Assembly (NCBI GenBank): GCA_014529385.2
Contig: CM043944.1
Location: forward strand, 66,914,895 to 66,978,894
Source of the DNA: Adiantum capillus-veneris
Lineage: Eukaryota > Streptophyta > Polypodiopsida > Polypodiales > Pteridaceae
Direction: 5' to 3'
Length of the DNA: 64,000 nucleotides
How positions within the stretch are numbered: the first letter of the stretch is position 1; each line of letters starts with the position of its first letter. Shown here piece after piece: positions 46,673 to 57,957 of the stretch. Both the position numbers and the translations under genes were made by a program. The notes below the pieces were generated by a model that saw only the letters and a list, made by a program, of their open reading frames with translations, was not told the origin of the DNA and did not search any database.

Positions 46673-47400
46673 ATGGTTGGATCACAGGACACTGATCTTT
46701 ACAATATCAAGAAGCTGGATGGAACCAATTTCCCATTGTGGAAGAAGCAGATTTGGCACATGTTGGTACAAAAGAAGCAGATAAAACCTATAAAGCTCAA
46801 GGGGATAAAACCAGAAGATATGGACAAAGATGAATGGAGCAAAATGGATGAATTGGCACTTTCTATCATTATGCTGAATTTGGCAGAAATCGTTTACTTC
46901 AATGTAGCAGACGAGATGTCGGCTTATCAAGCATGGTTAAAGTTGAGTGATCTTTATGAGAAGCAGAGTGCACCTTCACAGGTATACTGGCTTAAGAAGC
47001 TTGTTGACTTGAAGATGAAAGAAGGGACACCTATGTCCAATCATCTGAATGAATTCAACACAATCTATAGTCAGTTGTCAGCTCAAGGTGTCAAGTTTGA
47101 TGAACCTGTTAGAGCTATGTTCCTGTTGATCACATTGCCGGAAAGTTGGGATACTTTTCGCACAGCTTTGAGTAATTCTGCACCTCCAGATGGTTTGAAC
47201 ATAGCACGTGTAGAAGGAAGTCTGCTTACTGAAGAAACCAATAGAAAGACAATGGACAAAGGCAAAGGAACAGCCTTAGTTGTCAGGTAAAGGACCAAAC
47301 AAAAGTACAAAGGTGGAAAGAGGAATCAGTCTCGTAGCAAGTCCCGCAGTGCTAAAGGCAATAGTGACATAGAATGCTACCATTAAGGCAAGAAGGGTCA
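46673..47400 (+). pseudogene. copia-1 gag
   Basis: ATG at 46673 opens 205 codons with a typical copia gag start (LDGTNFPLWKKQIWHMLV) and YLKLVDLKM-like LKKLVDLKMKEG, forming the particle shell. A TAA at 47288 ends it. The same frame then reads a basic stretch and the zinc knuckle CYH-stop-GKKGHMKRDC, in which the second Cys position is now TAA (47383-47385). The knuckle binds RNA in intact elements. Confidence 0.85.
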
Positions 47401-49715
47401 CATGAAAAGAGACTGCAGAGAATGGAAAGTAGAAAAAGGCAAAGAGAAAGCTGAAGACCATGGTGAGAAGAACAAGTCCTCAGTGAAGATTCAAGAAATA
47501 AATGTGACAAACATTGTTGCAGAGGATGACAGTCTAGTGTCAGGAGACATCTACTTCTTGAAGAATACAATGGACTCAGCTCTTCTTACAGCATCTGATG
47601 GAAATGCACTGAGTGACTGGATTATAGACTCAGGGGCATCACTTCATGTGTCTCCAAACAAGGAGTGTTTTACCTCTTATGTGACCACTACAGATCATGT
47701 TCGGCTAGGCAATGGGCAGACATGTGGGATCTTAGGTGTTGGAGATGTTCAATTGAAGTTTCAGAATGGCTCTTCTTTCACACTGAAGAATGTGAGACAT
47801 GTTCCCGCAATTACAAAGATCTTGATCAGCACAGAATTACTTGATGATGCTAGCTACGTCACCACTTTTGGACAGAACATGTGGAAGATATCCAAGGGTT
47901 CTATGACAGTAGCACATGGAGTAAAGTCTGGAGGACTTTACATGATTTATGTATCAAATGTCTCTAAAAATGTAATCAATGTAATCGAGCAGCCGAACGT
48001 TTCTTTGTGGCATAGCCGGTTAGGACATATGTCCAAGAAGGGAATGGAAATCTTGTCTCGTTCTGGTTATTTGCCTGGCTTTTCATTTAATGATTTTGAA
48101 TTCTGTGAATATTGTCTGTATGGTAAGCAAACACAGCAGCCACATAAGCATAGAAGCAGTAGAAGAGATACACAGTTGGCACTTGTTCATAGTGATTTTT
48201 GTGGACCTATGCCTAACCTATCTCTAGGGGGAGCTTCTTACTTTATGACATTTATAGATGATTACGCGAGGAAAGTATGGGTTTACTTTCTCAAGCACAA
48301 GGATGAAGCGTTGAGTGTTTTCAAAACGTTTGTGACAGTTGTGGAGAATCAGAGTGGCAAGAAGCTTAAATTCTTACGCAATTACAATGGTGGAGAGTAT
48401 GTTTCAAAGGCCTTTCAGGACTTTTGTGAGTCAAAAGGTATAAAACGTGAACTTACTGCTCCTTACAATCCTCCTCAAAATGGTGTTGCTGAGAGGATGA
48501 ATAGGACCATACAAGAGAAGGTCAGAAGTATGTTGTCTAATGCACAGCTGTCAAATGGTTTTTGGGCTGAAGCTGTATCAACAGCTGTTCATCTTGTAAA
48601 TAGATCTCCTACCAAGGTTTTGCAGAAGGATTCAGTGCCAAAGATGGTATGGTCAGGAAAAATGCCCTCATACAAGCATCTCAGAGTCTTTGGTTGTGAG
48701 GCATATACTCACGTTCCAAAAGAATTTAGGAACAAACTTGAGCCAAAGAGTAGAAAGTGCATCTTTCTAGGCTATGGTAATTCTGGTGAGATGGGGTACA
48801 GACTTTGGGATCCCGAATCCAGAAAGGTTGTCCGCAGCAATGATGTTCACTTTAATGAATCCAAATATCATTCTAAACCAGAAAGGGTTGAGGAGATTAG
48901 AAGAGTTGTCTTCCAAGAAGATGGACCTGCACGTGCAAGACAAAATGTCAGGGCTCAAGAGGAGCAAGGACAGGATAGAGTGGAACCACAGGTTATGGCT
49001 GAGCCTGAGCCACCTATTGTGCGTAGATCTGGACGTGTCACGCGACCTCCTGATAGGTTTGTTCCATCTATGAACTATGTCATGTTGACTGATTGCAATG
49101 AGCCTTCATGCTACAAGGAAGCAGTGCAAATGAAGGACTCCGGTAATTGGCAATTGGCCATGCAGTCAGAGATGACAGCTCTGCATAAAAACCAGACATG
49201 GAAGCTAGTTAAATTACCACGGGCCAAAAAGGCTCTACCCTGTAAATGGGTTTACAGGTATAAGATCACCGCTCATGATAGTCAGCCAAAGTACAAAGCA
49301 AGGCTTGTTGCCAAGGGATTTAAGCAAGAATAAGGCATTGACTTTGAGGAAGTCTTCTCTCCGGTGGTCAAGATAACTACATTGAGATGCTTTCTTGCAT
49401 TGGTTGCCATATTAGATTTGGTGTTGCACCAAATGGATGTCAAGACAGTGTTCTTGCATGGTGATTTAGATGTGGAAATTTACATGCAGCAGCAAGAAGG
49501 TTTTGTTGAGAAAGGCAAGGAAGATTGGGTATGCTAGTTGTTAAAGAGTCTTTATGGCTTAAAACAATCACCGAGGGCATGGTACCATAAATTCCACAAG
49601 TTTATGCTTTCTCAAGGCTACAAACGTAGTGAGTTCGATCACTGTCTATATACAAAGAAGGCTAAGGATGGTAGTTGGCTGATCCTTATTTTGTATGTGG
49701 ATGACATGTTGATTG
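47401..49715 (+). pseudogene. copia-1 protease, integrase and first part of RT
   Basis: The open frame 47402-49333 holds the protease site WIIDSGASLH, the integrase HHCC finger (LWHSRLGH, CEYCLYGK) and core (VHSDFCGP, FLRNYNGGEY where SDGG is usual, NGVAERMNR). It ends with RT start VAKGFKQE and a TAA at 49331. In the next pieces GIDFEEVFSPV, HQMDVKT and SLYGLKQSPRAWY lead to YVDDMLIV, where copia-2 is inserted. The second integrase Asp appears as Asn (RNYNGG), so this copy would lack integrase activity even without the stops. Confidence 0.88.
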
Positions 49716-50037
49716 TGTTGAGATGTCGAGCTCTACACCTTGAGCTGGCATCCACTACGGGTCTTGGCCGCTTACGGCATTTACTCACTGGCGCGTTAGG
49801 TGACCGACACGGAGGATCTCTGCCAGTGATTCTACAGCTGGACTACACTTATAGTGCCAGCCTAGTACGCTTCTAGCGAGTTCACACTTAGTGACCGCAT
49901 GTACATATGTGCTACTTTTCAGCTTTAGCACTTAGTCATTTTGTACTCTCTTTTCTGTGAAGAAGAAGAAGAAGCTTTCCATCTCTGTGTGCTTTGTGCT
50001 TGTCTTGTGTAGCTCTCTTGCATCCTCATTCTTTACA
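49716..50037 (+). repeat. copia-2 left LTR (322 bp)
   Basis: TGTTG...TTACA. No strong TATA box; TTTTGTACTC and a GAAGAAGAAGAAG run precede the likely transcript region. Confidence 0.96.
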
Positions 50038-50055
50038 TGGTATCAGAGCCTGGTG
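50038..50055 (+). other. copia-2 primer-binding site (initiator tRNA-Met type)
   Basis: TGGTATCAGAGCCTGGTG directly follows the LTR. TGGTATCAGAGC is the standard plant copia match to the 3' end of initiator tRNA-Met. Confidence 0.92.
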
Positions 50056-50294
50056 CAGGCAAGAGAGGCTAAGAGAGCAAGAGCATCACAATCCCTTCGT
50101 TCGCAATCTACAAGTTTCTGAACAGGTCTCCAAAGTGCAGTATACAGAGATTTACTGTACAAGTACAGTGGTTGTATGTACGCTTGATTGTGGACACTCG
50201 TTGAGTGTAGAAAGCGTTACAAGAACCACGATAGCAGGTTCAGCAGATTTGCAGGTTTTTGCAGATTGCAGCTATTTTGTCTTAGTGCTTCAAG

Positions 50295-53200
50295 ATGTCT
50301 GACGGTTTCAGTCATATTGTTACTGAGAAGCTTGAGAAAAATAACTACCCTGCATGGAAGTTCAGAATAACAAATTTCCTAAAAGGAAAAGGTTATTGGG
50401 ACTATGTAGAAGGAGACAATGAAAAGGAACCAGAGATTCCCGAGGCAAATGCTACAGCAGAACAAAGGAAAGCTTTGAGGGACTGGCAACAAGGCCAGAG
50501 CAAAGTGATGTATTGGCTTTCTATGAGCATCACAGATGGCATGATGGGCTATCTACAGGATGCTGAAACCCCCGCCATTGCATGGAAAAACTTAGGCAGA
50601 GTGTTCGAGGTGAACACCAAGGCCAGGAAGCTTCAACTAAAGTCGGAGCTAAATCAGGTTAAGAGGAACAACCTCTCCATCAATGATTATGCTTTGAAGA
50701 TCAAGAGTATCATTGAGGCTCTTGGATCTATTAAAGTCTCAGTGGAAGACGATGACATTGTCCGTGCATGCTTGGATGGTCTAGGAGATGAGTATGTACA
50801 TTTTAGGTATTCCATGAATACAAGAGACGACATCCCCGTGTTCCAAGATTTGATTTCTATGCTTATTCTTGAGGAGAAGAACCTTGACACATCTTCTTCT
50901 CATGGCAGAAATAATTCTAAACAGGCCTTCTATTCTAACTCCAACAGAGGTAGAGGTAGAGGTCGTGGTCGAGGCCCAAGGGGTTGCAGGGGCCAATTTC
51001 TGGAAGGTCAATCAAATCAAAACAATACAGGTGGCAGGGGAAACCAGTCTCAAGGTAGGGGGAGTCAAAGAGGTCGTGGTGCAGGATCAAGCAGGCAGCA
51101 ACATACTCCAGATAGTAGAGAATGTTGGACTTGTGGTGAAAGAGGTCACATGTCACGTGACTGTCCAAAGGGAAAAGCAAGTAGAAAGAGAGAACAGGGC
51201 AACTATGCATCTACTAGCAGAGATGCAGATGACAGCAAAAACGAGCGCATGCTTGTTATGCAACATGTAATGAATACAATGACTGCAGAGAATTCCACCC
51301 AAGATGATGTTTGGTATGTGGATTCAGGTGCCTCTAATCAAATGACGTCTCGTGGAGAGTGGTTTAGAGATATGCGCAAACCAGATGTGTCAGGCTATGT
51401 GCAGACAGGAGATGACACAGCTCACCCCATTGCTCATGTAGGGGACATACCTCTAAATACGAAGAGTGGGAAATCAAAGTACTTAGTAGATGTACTTCAT
51501 GTCCCAAACATTACAAAGAATCTTGTTTCTGTTGGACAAATGGTTGAGCAGGGTTTGCAGGTTCGCTTCAATCCAAATGGCTGTTATGTAGAAGATTTCC
51601 AGAATGGCTGTAAGCTGATCATAGAGGGCAAATGTGTGGGCAGAATGTTTACGCTGAATGTAGACATGCCTGAGGTAAAAGCTGCATTATTTGCACAGGG
51701 CACAGGTGTTGTGGCTGATGTTGACATTTGGCACAAACGCATTGGCCATGTCAATGAGCAGAGATTGCACAGCATGCAATCAAAACAGATTGTAAAAGGT
51801 TTGCCCAAATTCAAGGTGGATGGTATGCATAAAGTGTGTGCAGCATGCCAGTTTGGAAAACAGTCAAAGGTCTCATTTCCACATGAGCGCAATGTATGTA
51901 AAAATCCACTTGAGGTGGTGCACACAGATGTTTGGGGTCCAACTGATACTGCAAGTATACATGGTTGCAGGTATTATGTCTCTTTCATTGATGACCATAC
52001 AAGGAAAGTATGGGTCTACTTCATGCGTAACAAAAGTGAAGTGTTTGGTCACTTTCAAGAATTCAAAGTCATGATTGAGAAGGAGACAGATATGCAAATC
52101 AAGACATTGAGGTCAGATGGAGGGGGAGAGTACTTCTCCAATAATTTTTCAGATTTTCTGCGAATGCATGGTATACACAGGCAATTTACATGCAGATATA
52201 CTCCACAGCAGAATGGGGTCGCAGAAAGGAAAAACAGGCACATTGCAGAGGTTGCACGTGCATTGATGAATGAGAAGAACATGCCTCATCATTTCTGGGC
52301 TGAAGCTGTAAATACAGCTGTGTATATTATGAACAGGACACCTATAGCTGCGGTGCATGATGTAACACCTGAGGAAAAGTTTACAGGTACAAAGCCTGAT
52401 TTGGCACACTTGAAAGTGTTTGGCTGCATAGCTTACGTGCATGTACCAGATGAGTTGCGTAGGAAATTGGATCCTAAAGCAGAGAAATGTATTCTTGTGG
52501 GATATTCCCTTGAACAAAAGGGGTACAGGTGCTACAATCCTACTACACGAGAATTACGAGTGAGCAGAGATGTAGTCTTTGATGAGATGAGCAGCTGGTA
52601 CAGTAATGCACATGGCACTATTGGGGCTGATGTAAAAGATGATGTGGTTGTACAAAATGTGAGGCCACAGTCACAGGTTTTGAGTGGACCACAAGAGTCC
52701 TCTTCTCGTGGCTCTGTTGAGAAACCATGGAATGGTAGACTACGTACGCAGGTTACTCCACCAACAGGTACAAGGAATGTATCACGAAAAGGAAAGGAAA
52801 AGTTTGATGAACCTCCCTTTATGGTTGATGCATCATCAGGTTTTTCACATGTAGACATGGATTCAGATGGTTCTGAACAAAGTCTTGATGAGGAATTTGG
52901 AATTCCGGCTGTCAGGACACCTGGTGTAAGGAAAGTACAAGAAGATGCTAGAGGGCAAAGGAGTGACCCAGGACCGCGCAGATCTAATAGAGTCAGAAAT
53001 CCAGTTCAGAAATTGACTTATGATGGGTATCTAGCGCATCACCAAGCCTACATGGCTAAGGTGATACAGGATGTGGAGCCCACATGTTTTGAGGATGCAG
53101 TTGGAAATGTGCATTGGGATGATGCAATGAATGAAGAGATGGCTGCATTGGAAGCAAATGACACATGGGAGTTGGTGCCATTGCCAAGTGGCAAGAAAGC

Positions 53201-54644
53201 TATTGGCTGTAAATGGGTGTATAAAACCAAGCATAAGGCTGATGGTAACATTGAGCGTCACAAGGCAAGGCTGGTCGCAAAGGGTTATGCACAGACGTAT
53301 GGCATAGACTATGAGGAGACCTTTGCTCCAGTGGCAAAGATGACGACAGTGAGAGCTGTCATAGCAGTGGCTGCATCTAGAGGATGGATTATGCATCAAA
53401 TGGATGTAAAGAATGCCTTCTTGAATGGTGAGTTGCAAGAGGAAGTGTATATGGATCAGCCACCTGGTTATGTCGATCCAGGTTACCCAGATTATGTATG
53501 CAGGCTTCTCAAAGCTTTGTATGGTTTGAAGCAGGGCTCTAGAGCATGGTATGACAGGATTTCCAAGTATCTTGTCAGTATTGGTTTTAGGAAAGCTCAT
53601 GCTGATCATTCACTCTATGTACGTGAGAGTGATGTGGGGATTGTGGTCATTACCATATATGTAGATGACCTTATTATTGTTGGTGACAATGCTATGGAGA
53701 TTGACCATGTGAAGGGTCTTCTCAAACAGGAGTTTGAAATTAAAGATTTAGGCGAGTTGCGCTACTTTCTTGGCATTGAAGTGATCAGGACTCCAGAGGG
53801 TGTATGGCTATCACAGAGACAGTATGCTTTGGACATGTTGTCAAAGTATGGTATGGCTTATTGTAAGCCAATTTCTATTCCCTTGGATGTGAATGCCAAG
53901 CTGAGTGCAGAGAAGGGTGATGTTGTTGAGGATGTCAACATGTACAGGAAGATTGTGGGTAGTCTAATCTACTTGACTATCACGAGGCCAGACTTGAGCT
54001 ACACAGTAGGCTTGGAGAGTCAGTTCATGCAACTTCCGAGGAAGCCACATTTGGATGGAGTACGATGCACACTTAGGTATGTGCAAGGTACTCTTGACTA
54101 CGCATTGTTCTATGCAGCAGATGCACCATTAGCATTGTATGGGTATACAGATGCAGAGTGGGCAGGTAGCATTGTTGATAGGAGATCTACGAGTGGCTTC
54201 ATGTTCTCTTTTGGGAGTGCTGCTGTTACTTGGAGCAGCAAAAAGCAGCCTACGGTTGCTTTATCGAGCACAGAGGCCGAGTACAGAGGTGCAGCAGTTG
54301 CGGCGTGCGAGGTAGCTTGGCTATGCACATTACTTGAGGACTTGGGAGTGCAGGTGGACCAACAGATTTTCATCCATTGTGACAACCTCAGCAGCATGCA
54401 GTTGGCTAGGAACCCAGTGTTCCATGCCAGGACCAAACACATAGAGGTCCATTACCACTACGTTCGAGAGCGAGTGTTGGCGGGCGACATCGACTTGGTC
54501 TACGTCAGCACAGAGGAGCAGATAGCGGATATCTTTACCAAGGCCCTCGGAGCTGAGAAGCTTCGACGTTTCCGGACTATGCTTGGACTCTGCGACATGC
54601 AGAGCTCGAGGGGGAGTGTTGAGATGTCGAGCTCTACACCTTGA
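50295..54644 (+). CDS. copia-2 gag-pol polyprotein, intact
   Basis: 1449 codons in one frame, encoding every protein needed for copy-and-paste movement. Gag: residues 1 to about 300, with a Gly/Arg-rich stretch and zinc knuckle CWTCGERGHMSRDC (about 277-290). Protease: VDSGAS (Asp 343). Integrase: HHCC finger (His 480, Cys near 515-518) and core Asp 545, Asp 608, Glu 644, the 35-residue spacing of this family. RT: from about 958, with GCKWVYK, HQMDVKNAFLNG, YGLKQGSRAWY and YVDD (about 1122-1125). RNase H: TDAEWAG (about 1286), STEAEY, HCDN. The last residues run into the right LTR (stop at 54642). ATG at 50295 is about 240 nt after the primer site. No stop, shift or altered catalytic residue was seen. 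Confidence 0.96.
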   Translation: MSDGFSHIVTEKLEKNNYPAWKFRITNFLKGKGYWDYVEGDNEKEPEIPEANATAEQRKALRDWQQGQSKVMYWLSMSITDGMMGYLQDAETPAIAWKNLGRVFEVNTKARKLQLKSELNQVKRNNLSINDYALKIKSIIEALGSIKVSVEDDDIVRACLDGLGDEYVHFRYSMNTRDDIPVFQDLISMLILEEKNLDTSSSHGRNNSKQAFYSNSNRGRGRGRGRGPRGCRGQFLEGQSNQNNTGGRGNQSQGRGSQRGRGAGSSRQQHTPDSRECWTCGERGHMSRDCPKGKASRKREQGNYASTSRDADDSKNERMLVMQHVMNTMTAENSTQDDVWYVDSGASNQMTSRGEWFRDMRKPDVSGYVQTGDDTAHPIAHVGDIPLNTKSGKSKYLVDVLHVPNITKNLVSVGQMVEQGLQVRFNPNGCYVEDFQNGCKLIIEGKCVGRMFTLNVDMPEVKAALFAQGTGVVADVDIWHKRIGHVNEQRLHSMQSKQIVKGLPKFKVDGMHKVCAACQFGKQSKVSFPHERNVCKNPLEVVHTDVWGPTDTASIHGCRYYVSFIDDHTRKVWVYFMRNKSEVFGHFQEFKVMIEKETDMQIKTLRSDGGGEYFSNNFSDFLRMHGIHRQFTCRYTPQQNGVAERKNRHIAEVARALMNEKNMPHHFWAEAVNTAVYIMNRTPIAAVHDVTPEEKFTGTKPDLAHLKVFGCIAYVHVPDELRRKLDPKAEKCILVGYSLEQKGYRCYNPTTRELRVSRDVVFDEMSSWYSNAHGTIGADVKDDVVVQNVRPQSQVLSGPQESSSRGSVEKPWNGRLRTQVTPPTGTRNVSRKGKEKFDEPPFMVDASSGFSHVDMDSDGSEQSLDEEFGIPAVRTPGVRKVQEDARGQRSDPGPRRSNRVRNPVQKLTYDGYLAHHQAYMAKVIQDVEPTCFEDAVGNVHWDDAMNEEMAALEANDTWELVPLPSGKKAIGCKWVYKTKHKADGNIERHKARLVAKGYAQTYGIDYEETFAPVAKMTTVRAVIAVAASRGWIMHQMDVKNAFLNGELQEEVYMDQPPGYVDPGYPDYVCRLLKALYGLKQGSRAWYDRISKYLVSIGFRKAHADHSLYVRESDVGIVVITIYVDDLIIVGDNAMEIDHVKGLLKQEFEIKDLGELRYFLGIEVIRTPEGVWLSQRQYALDMLSKYGMAYCKPISIPLDVNAKLSAEKGDVVEDVNMYRKIVGSLIYLTITRPDLSYTVGLESQFMQLPRKPHLDGVRCTLRYVQGTLDYALFYAADAPLALYGYTDAEWAGSIVDRRSTSGFMFSFGSAAVTWSSKKQPTVALSSTEAEYRGAAVAACEVAWLCTLLEDLGVQVDQQIFIHCDNLSSMQLARNPVFHARTKHIEVHYHYVRERVLAGDIDLVYVSTEEQIADIFTKALGAEKLRRFRTMLGLCDMQSSRGSVEMSSSTP
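54607..54616 (+). other. copia-2 polypurine tract
   Basis: CGAGGGGGAG immediately before the right LTR; it lies within the end of the polyprotein reading frame. Confidence 0.85.
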
Positions 54645-54938
54645 GCTGGCATCCACTACGGGTCTTGGCCGCTTACGGCATTTACTCACTGGCGCGTTAG
54701 GTGACCGACACGGAGGATCTCTGCCAGTGATTCTACAGCTGGACTACACTTATAGTGCCAGCCTAGTACGCTTCTAGCGAGTTCACACTTAGTGACCGCA
54801 TGTACATATGTGCTACTTTTCAGCTTTAGCACTTAGTCATTTTGTACTCTCTTTTCTGTGAAGAAGAAGAAGAAGCTTTCCATCTCTGTGTGCTTTGTGC
54901 TTGTCTTGTGTAGCTCTCTTGCATCCTCATTCTTTACA
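54617..54938 (+). repeat. copia-2 right LTR (322 bp)
   Basis: Base-for-base match to the left LTR by eye, followed by the target duplication GATTG. Confidence 0.96.
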
Positions 54939-55321
54939 GATTGCTGGCAAGCACTTGGAAGAAATTTCAGCTTTGAAGTCAAAGATGGCAAAATCGTTTG
55001 ACATGAAAGACATGGGTGGGGCAAGTCATATACTTGGTATGCGCATTGAGAGAGATAGATCAAAGAAGTTGATTTGCTTATCTCAAACAGAGTATATTGA
55101 CAAGGTTTTGCAACGTTTCAATATGGAGAAGGGAAAGGCACTGAGTGTTCCATTGCCACCATATGTGAAACTTAGCAAACAAGATTGTCCTGTGTCTGAG
55201 GAAGAACAAGATGAAATGGATAAGATTCCATATGTGTCTGCAGTGGGTAGTTTGATGTATGCAATGATTGCTACTCGCCCAGACATTGCATTTGCAGTGG
55301 GAGTAGTAAGTCGATACATGT
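54939..55321 (+). pseudogene. copia-1 RT, second part
   Basis: Resumes the copia-1 frame directly after copia-2: SFDMKDMGGASHILGM, CLSQTEYIDKVL, VSAVGSLMYAMI and TRPDIAFAVGVVSRYM, all standard copia RT/connection motifs. It is cut after SRYM at 55321, where unrelated sequence (the minus-strand gypsy LTR) starts. Confidence 0.9.
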
Positions 55322-55493
55322 TGAGGCGGTCCGGGGCGGGCAACAAGAAGAGCAACCTCTAGACACCCTTCAAGGCTCCCGTGCTGCTCAATTGGGTTGG
55401 GGTTGGAAAAAAACAACAAACACACACACAAACCCGCAACCTAACCCTACACAAATTTGGGGCACCACCTAGTTTGGATGCGAACTAGGACGC

Positions 55494-55495
<2 letters not shown>

Positions 55496-55555
<60 letters not shown>
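55496..55555. repeat. (GA)n microsatellite
   Basis: About 30 GA units inside the inferred gypsy-2 LTR. Confidence 0.95.
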
Positions 55556-55557
<2 letters not shown>

Positions 55558-56213
55558 CGGGCTGCTTTGAAACGTATCGGCAATGATCAAGCAAACACAA
55601 CTATATATTTAAGAAAGAGAGAGAAAGAGGGAGGGGGTGCTTGTTGCATTAATACCTTCTTACAAATCTGTCATGACAAATCAAAGTGAGATTAGTATTT
55701 GTTCAACATAGCTTGCGTAAATTTCACCACAACACATCACAAGAAAAGCCACCCCCAATCACTGTCTTAAGGCCAGGGGAGTCCTCTCCACCCTGTCGCC
55801 CTCTTACAGTATGTGGGACTTATGGCTAGATTGATGAAAACACCAGAGAAAAGCTATCAAGAACTTAACAAAAAACACCAAGACACTTACGCATCATTGT
55901 TCTCCATTACTTCACGTTGGAAGGGAGACAAAGTATCCAAGCTTAGTCCAAATCCACCCTTCTTGATTCAGCAAATGTTGGGCTTACACTAGTAGGAGAA
56001 ATGATAGATTTCCTACTCTCAATTGAATGATCACTCTCTCTCTTACAATGGCATAGAGTTCCCTTGCTAATCTCCTATTACAACACAAGCACATGCATAA
56101 GACAATGAGCTTCCACTCAAGAGCTCCTTCTAGAGAGGTTGAGCTTGGCTTCTCAAGCTATAGCATAGTGCTCTTGCTTATGTCTCTCCCTTTTGTGCTA
56201 GCCACACCCTCCT

Positions 56214-56220
56214 TTTATAG
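56214..56220 (-). promoter_or_regulatory. TATA box in gypsy-2 LTR
   Basis: CTATAAAAGGAGGG on the minus strand, about 1.7 kb into the inferred LTR and oriented like the element. Confidence 0.5.
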
Positions 56221-57929
56221 CAATTTTGAAGGCTAGGGTTACTCCTCTAACCATGGTTGGGTTAGATTTTCAGCCATTTATCTAATTTCTTTTGCTTGGA
56301 ATTATCAAGAAGTTGGTGGGGAAAGAGAGAGGAGAGAAATGGAGGTGATAGGACTTTTCATAGTGGGTTAGTGTTAGTAGAGTTAGTATTAATTTACAAA
56401 TGGAATTGGATATTTACAATGGGAGTATCCATGTAGGATACAAATAAGGAAGAAAAACTCTTAAGAGGTAAGAAAAGGTGGATTTCTTACAAGGTTGATG
56501 CTCCAAGTGTCTTGAGTAGGGCCAATTTTGACGCTTGCTGACGGTCCATTAGCTTTGACGGTACATTTTTTCTCCACTCTTGACTTTCCTTGAGAGACAA
56601 GGTAATTGAAGCTGAGTAATCAACCACCATGATGCTGTCTTTTAAGAGAAGAGGCTGAATTTTGTGGTTTTTTTGATAGATATGGGTAAATTGGAGGAAG
56701 AAAAATGAGACTAGGTGGTCAATTTTGGAATGGAATTGTGTGTGGGAGGTATGAGTTCACCATGGTTTCTCTTATTCTTCAAGGTTGAGGAGAAGGTGAG
56801 TAGGGTGCAGAGAGGAGGGGTGAGAGAGGTGGAGATGATGAGTGGAGAAGTGTGTGTGAAAGAGGAAAATGATAAACTGGAAGAGAGAGTGTGGCTGCAT
56901 AACATGGGAAAATTGGGGTCCACTAATAAAATCATAGCTCACAGCTCGTAGCTCAAAAAAATATGAAAAAATTTGAGGCAAAAGTTCAGCCCACTAGCTA
57001 CAACTTTTGTTTGTATCACCTTTTCAAATTTGGAGAGCAAGTGAACTTTAAAAATTCAACAAAATCGACCGTTTTTTTCCACTGCACAAGGTCCTTGTGG
57101 GGTCCTTCTTTGGATGATTCTTTTGAATACCTCCAAGAGTGAGCCCTCCATAGTGCATGTATGCATGCCACCTACCCTTGACCTTATTTGGTAGGCCTAT
57201 AATTGAAGATATTGTTGAGATTATGATATAAGTGAATAGTACAACTAAGAAAATCAAATATTGAGGGGTCTAAAAAATATGTACATGTCAAATATAAATA
57301 ATATAAGTGGGAAAAATATAAAGGGGTCAAAAGAAATCTCTCTCATTATGAGGCTACCATAAAAAGATAAATATTTTTGGTGTTCTACTTTTTTAGAAAA
57401 AAAAACAAAATAGATGTAGGAAGGGAAAAATCACAATAGTGAAAAAATATACACATAAATAAAACTAGTTTTTTTGGATTTTTGTTGGGGTGGAGTTACA
57501 CAAAATATAAGAGAAGCTTACATGAAAATATTTCTATATGGAATAAAGAGTATGAAAAATGGTAAGAAAAAATTGTGGTAATGGTGAGGCAATGTACAGA
57601 GCATAAATAACACACACCTAGGTAGAAATATTTAAATAAATACCAAAATAATTATGAAAAAATCTTTTATTTAGGCCCTATATACAAAGAAATATTTACA
57701 TACGCATGGGCCATAATATACTTATATTTTTTATTTTTATTATTTATTTATTTTTTATGGATCAACTAGCCCAATGACTAGGGTTTTTTAAGAAGATATG
57801 GGAAAAGTCCCGTGACTCACGCACGCCTATGTACAGTGAAATGGTAGGGATAGCCACAGTGTTTGGGTGATTTTGGTAGGGTGAGGTAACTCACTGTGGC
57901 AATTACAAAGAGCCGAAAAACGGCTATCA

Positions 57930-57950
57930 TTAGCCCTCCCCCTGGATGAT
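57930..57950 (-). other. gypsy-2 polypurine tract
   Basis: Minus strand CCAGGGGGAGGGCTAA immediately precedes the LTR start TGATAGCCG. Confidence 0.65.
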
Positions 57951-57957
57951 GGTATAT

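Larger units (their letters stand above)
49716..54938 (+). mobile_element. Complete Ty1/copia retrotransposon copia-2
   Basis: Two 322-bp LTRs (49716-50037 and 54617-54938) appear identical on my reading. They start TGTTGAGATG and end TTCTTTACA. A perfect 5-bp target duplication, GATTG, flanks the element (49711-49715 and 54939-54943). It has a canonical primer site, an intact 1449-codon polyprotein and a polypurine tract. It lies inside the RT of copia-1, whose frame resumes after it. Identical LTRs and an unbroken ORF point to a recent insertion that may still be competent to move. Confidence 0.97.
46336..55321 (+). mobile_element. Ty1/copia retrotransposon copia-1, nested and truncated
   Basis: Gag, protease, integrase and part of RT are present in the order expected for copia. 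The RT is split at 49715/54939 by copia-2, and the element stops at 55321, where the minus-strand gypsy LTR begins. RNase H and the 3' LTR are therefore not in the window. The 5' LTR boundary could not be placed without its partner; the leader before gag runs from about 46336. Stops at 47288, 47385 and 49331 show decay. Confidence 0.82.
55322..57929 (-). repeat. gypsy-2 3' LTR (about 2.6 kb, boundaries inferred)
   Basis: The minus-strand start TGATAGCCG at 57929 follows a polypurine tract and forms a short hairpin (AGCCGAAAAACGGCT, 57911-57925). The other end, CCGCCTCA at 55322, is placed where copia-1 homology stops. A minus-strand TATAAAA lies at 56220-56214. The LTR contains a GA microsatellite (55496-55555). 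The partner LTR is outside the window, so the 55322 end is inference. Short ORFs within it are not genes. Confidence 0.6.

Noticed and set aside
49538-49876. ORF ending in a peptide repeated at 54583-54777
   Set aside because: The first part is copia-1 RT; the shared tail is copia-2 LTR sequence read through, not a protein family.
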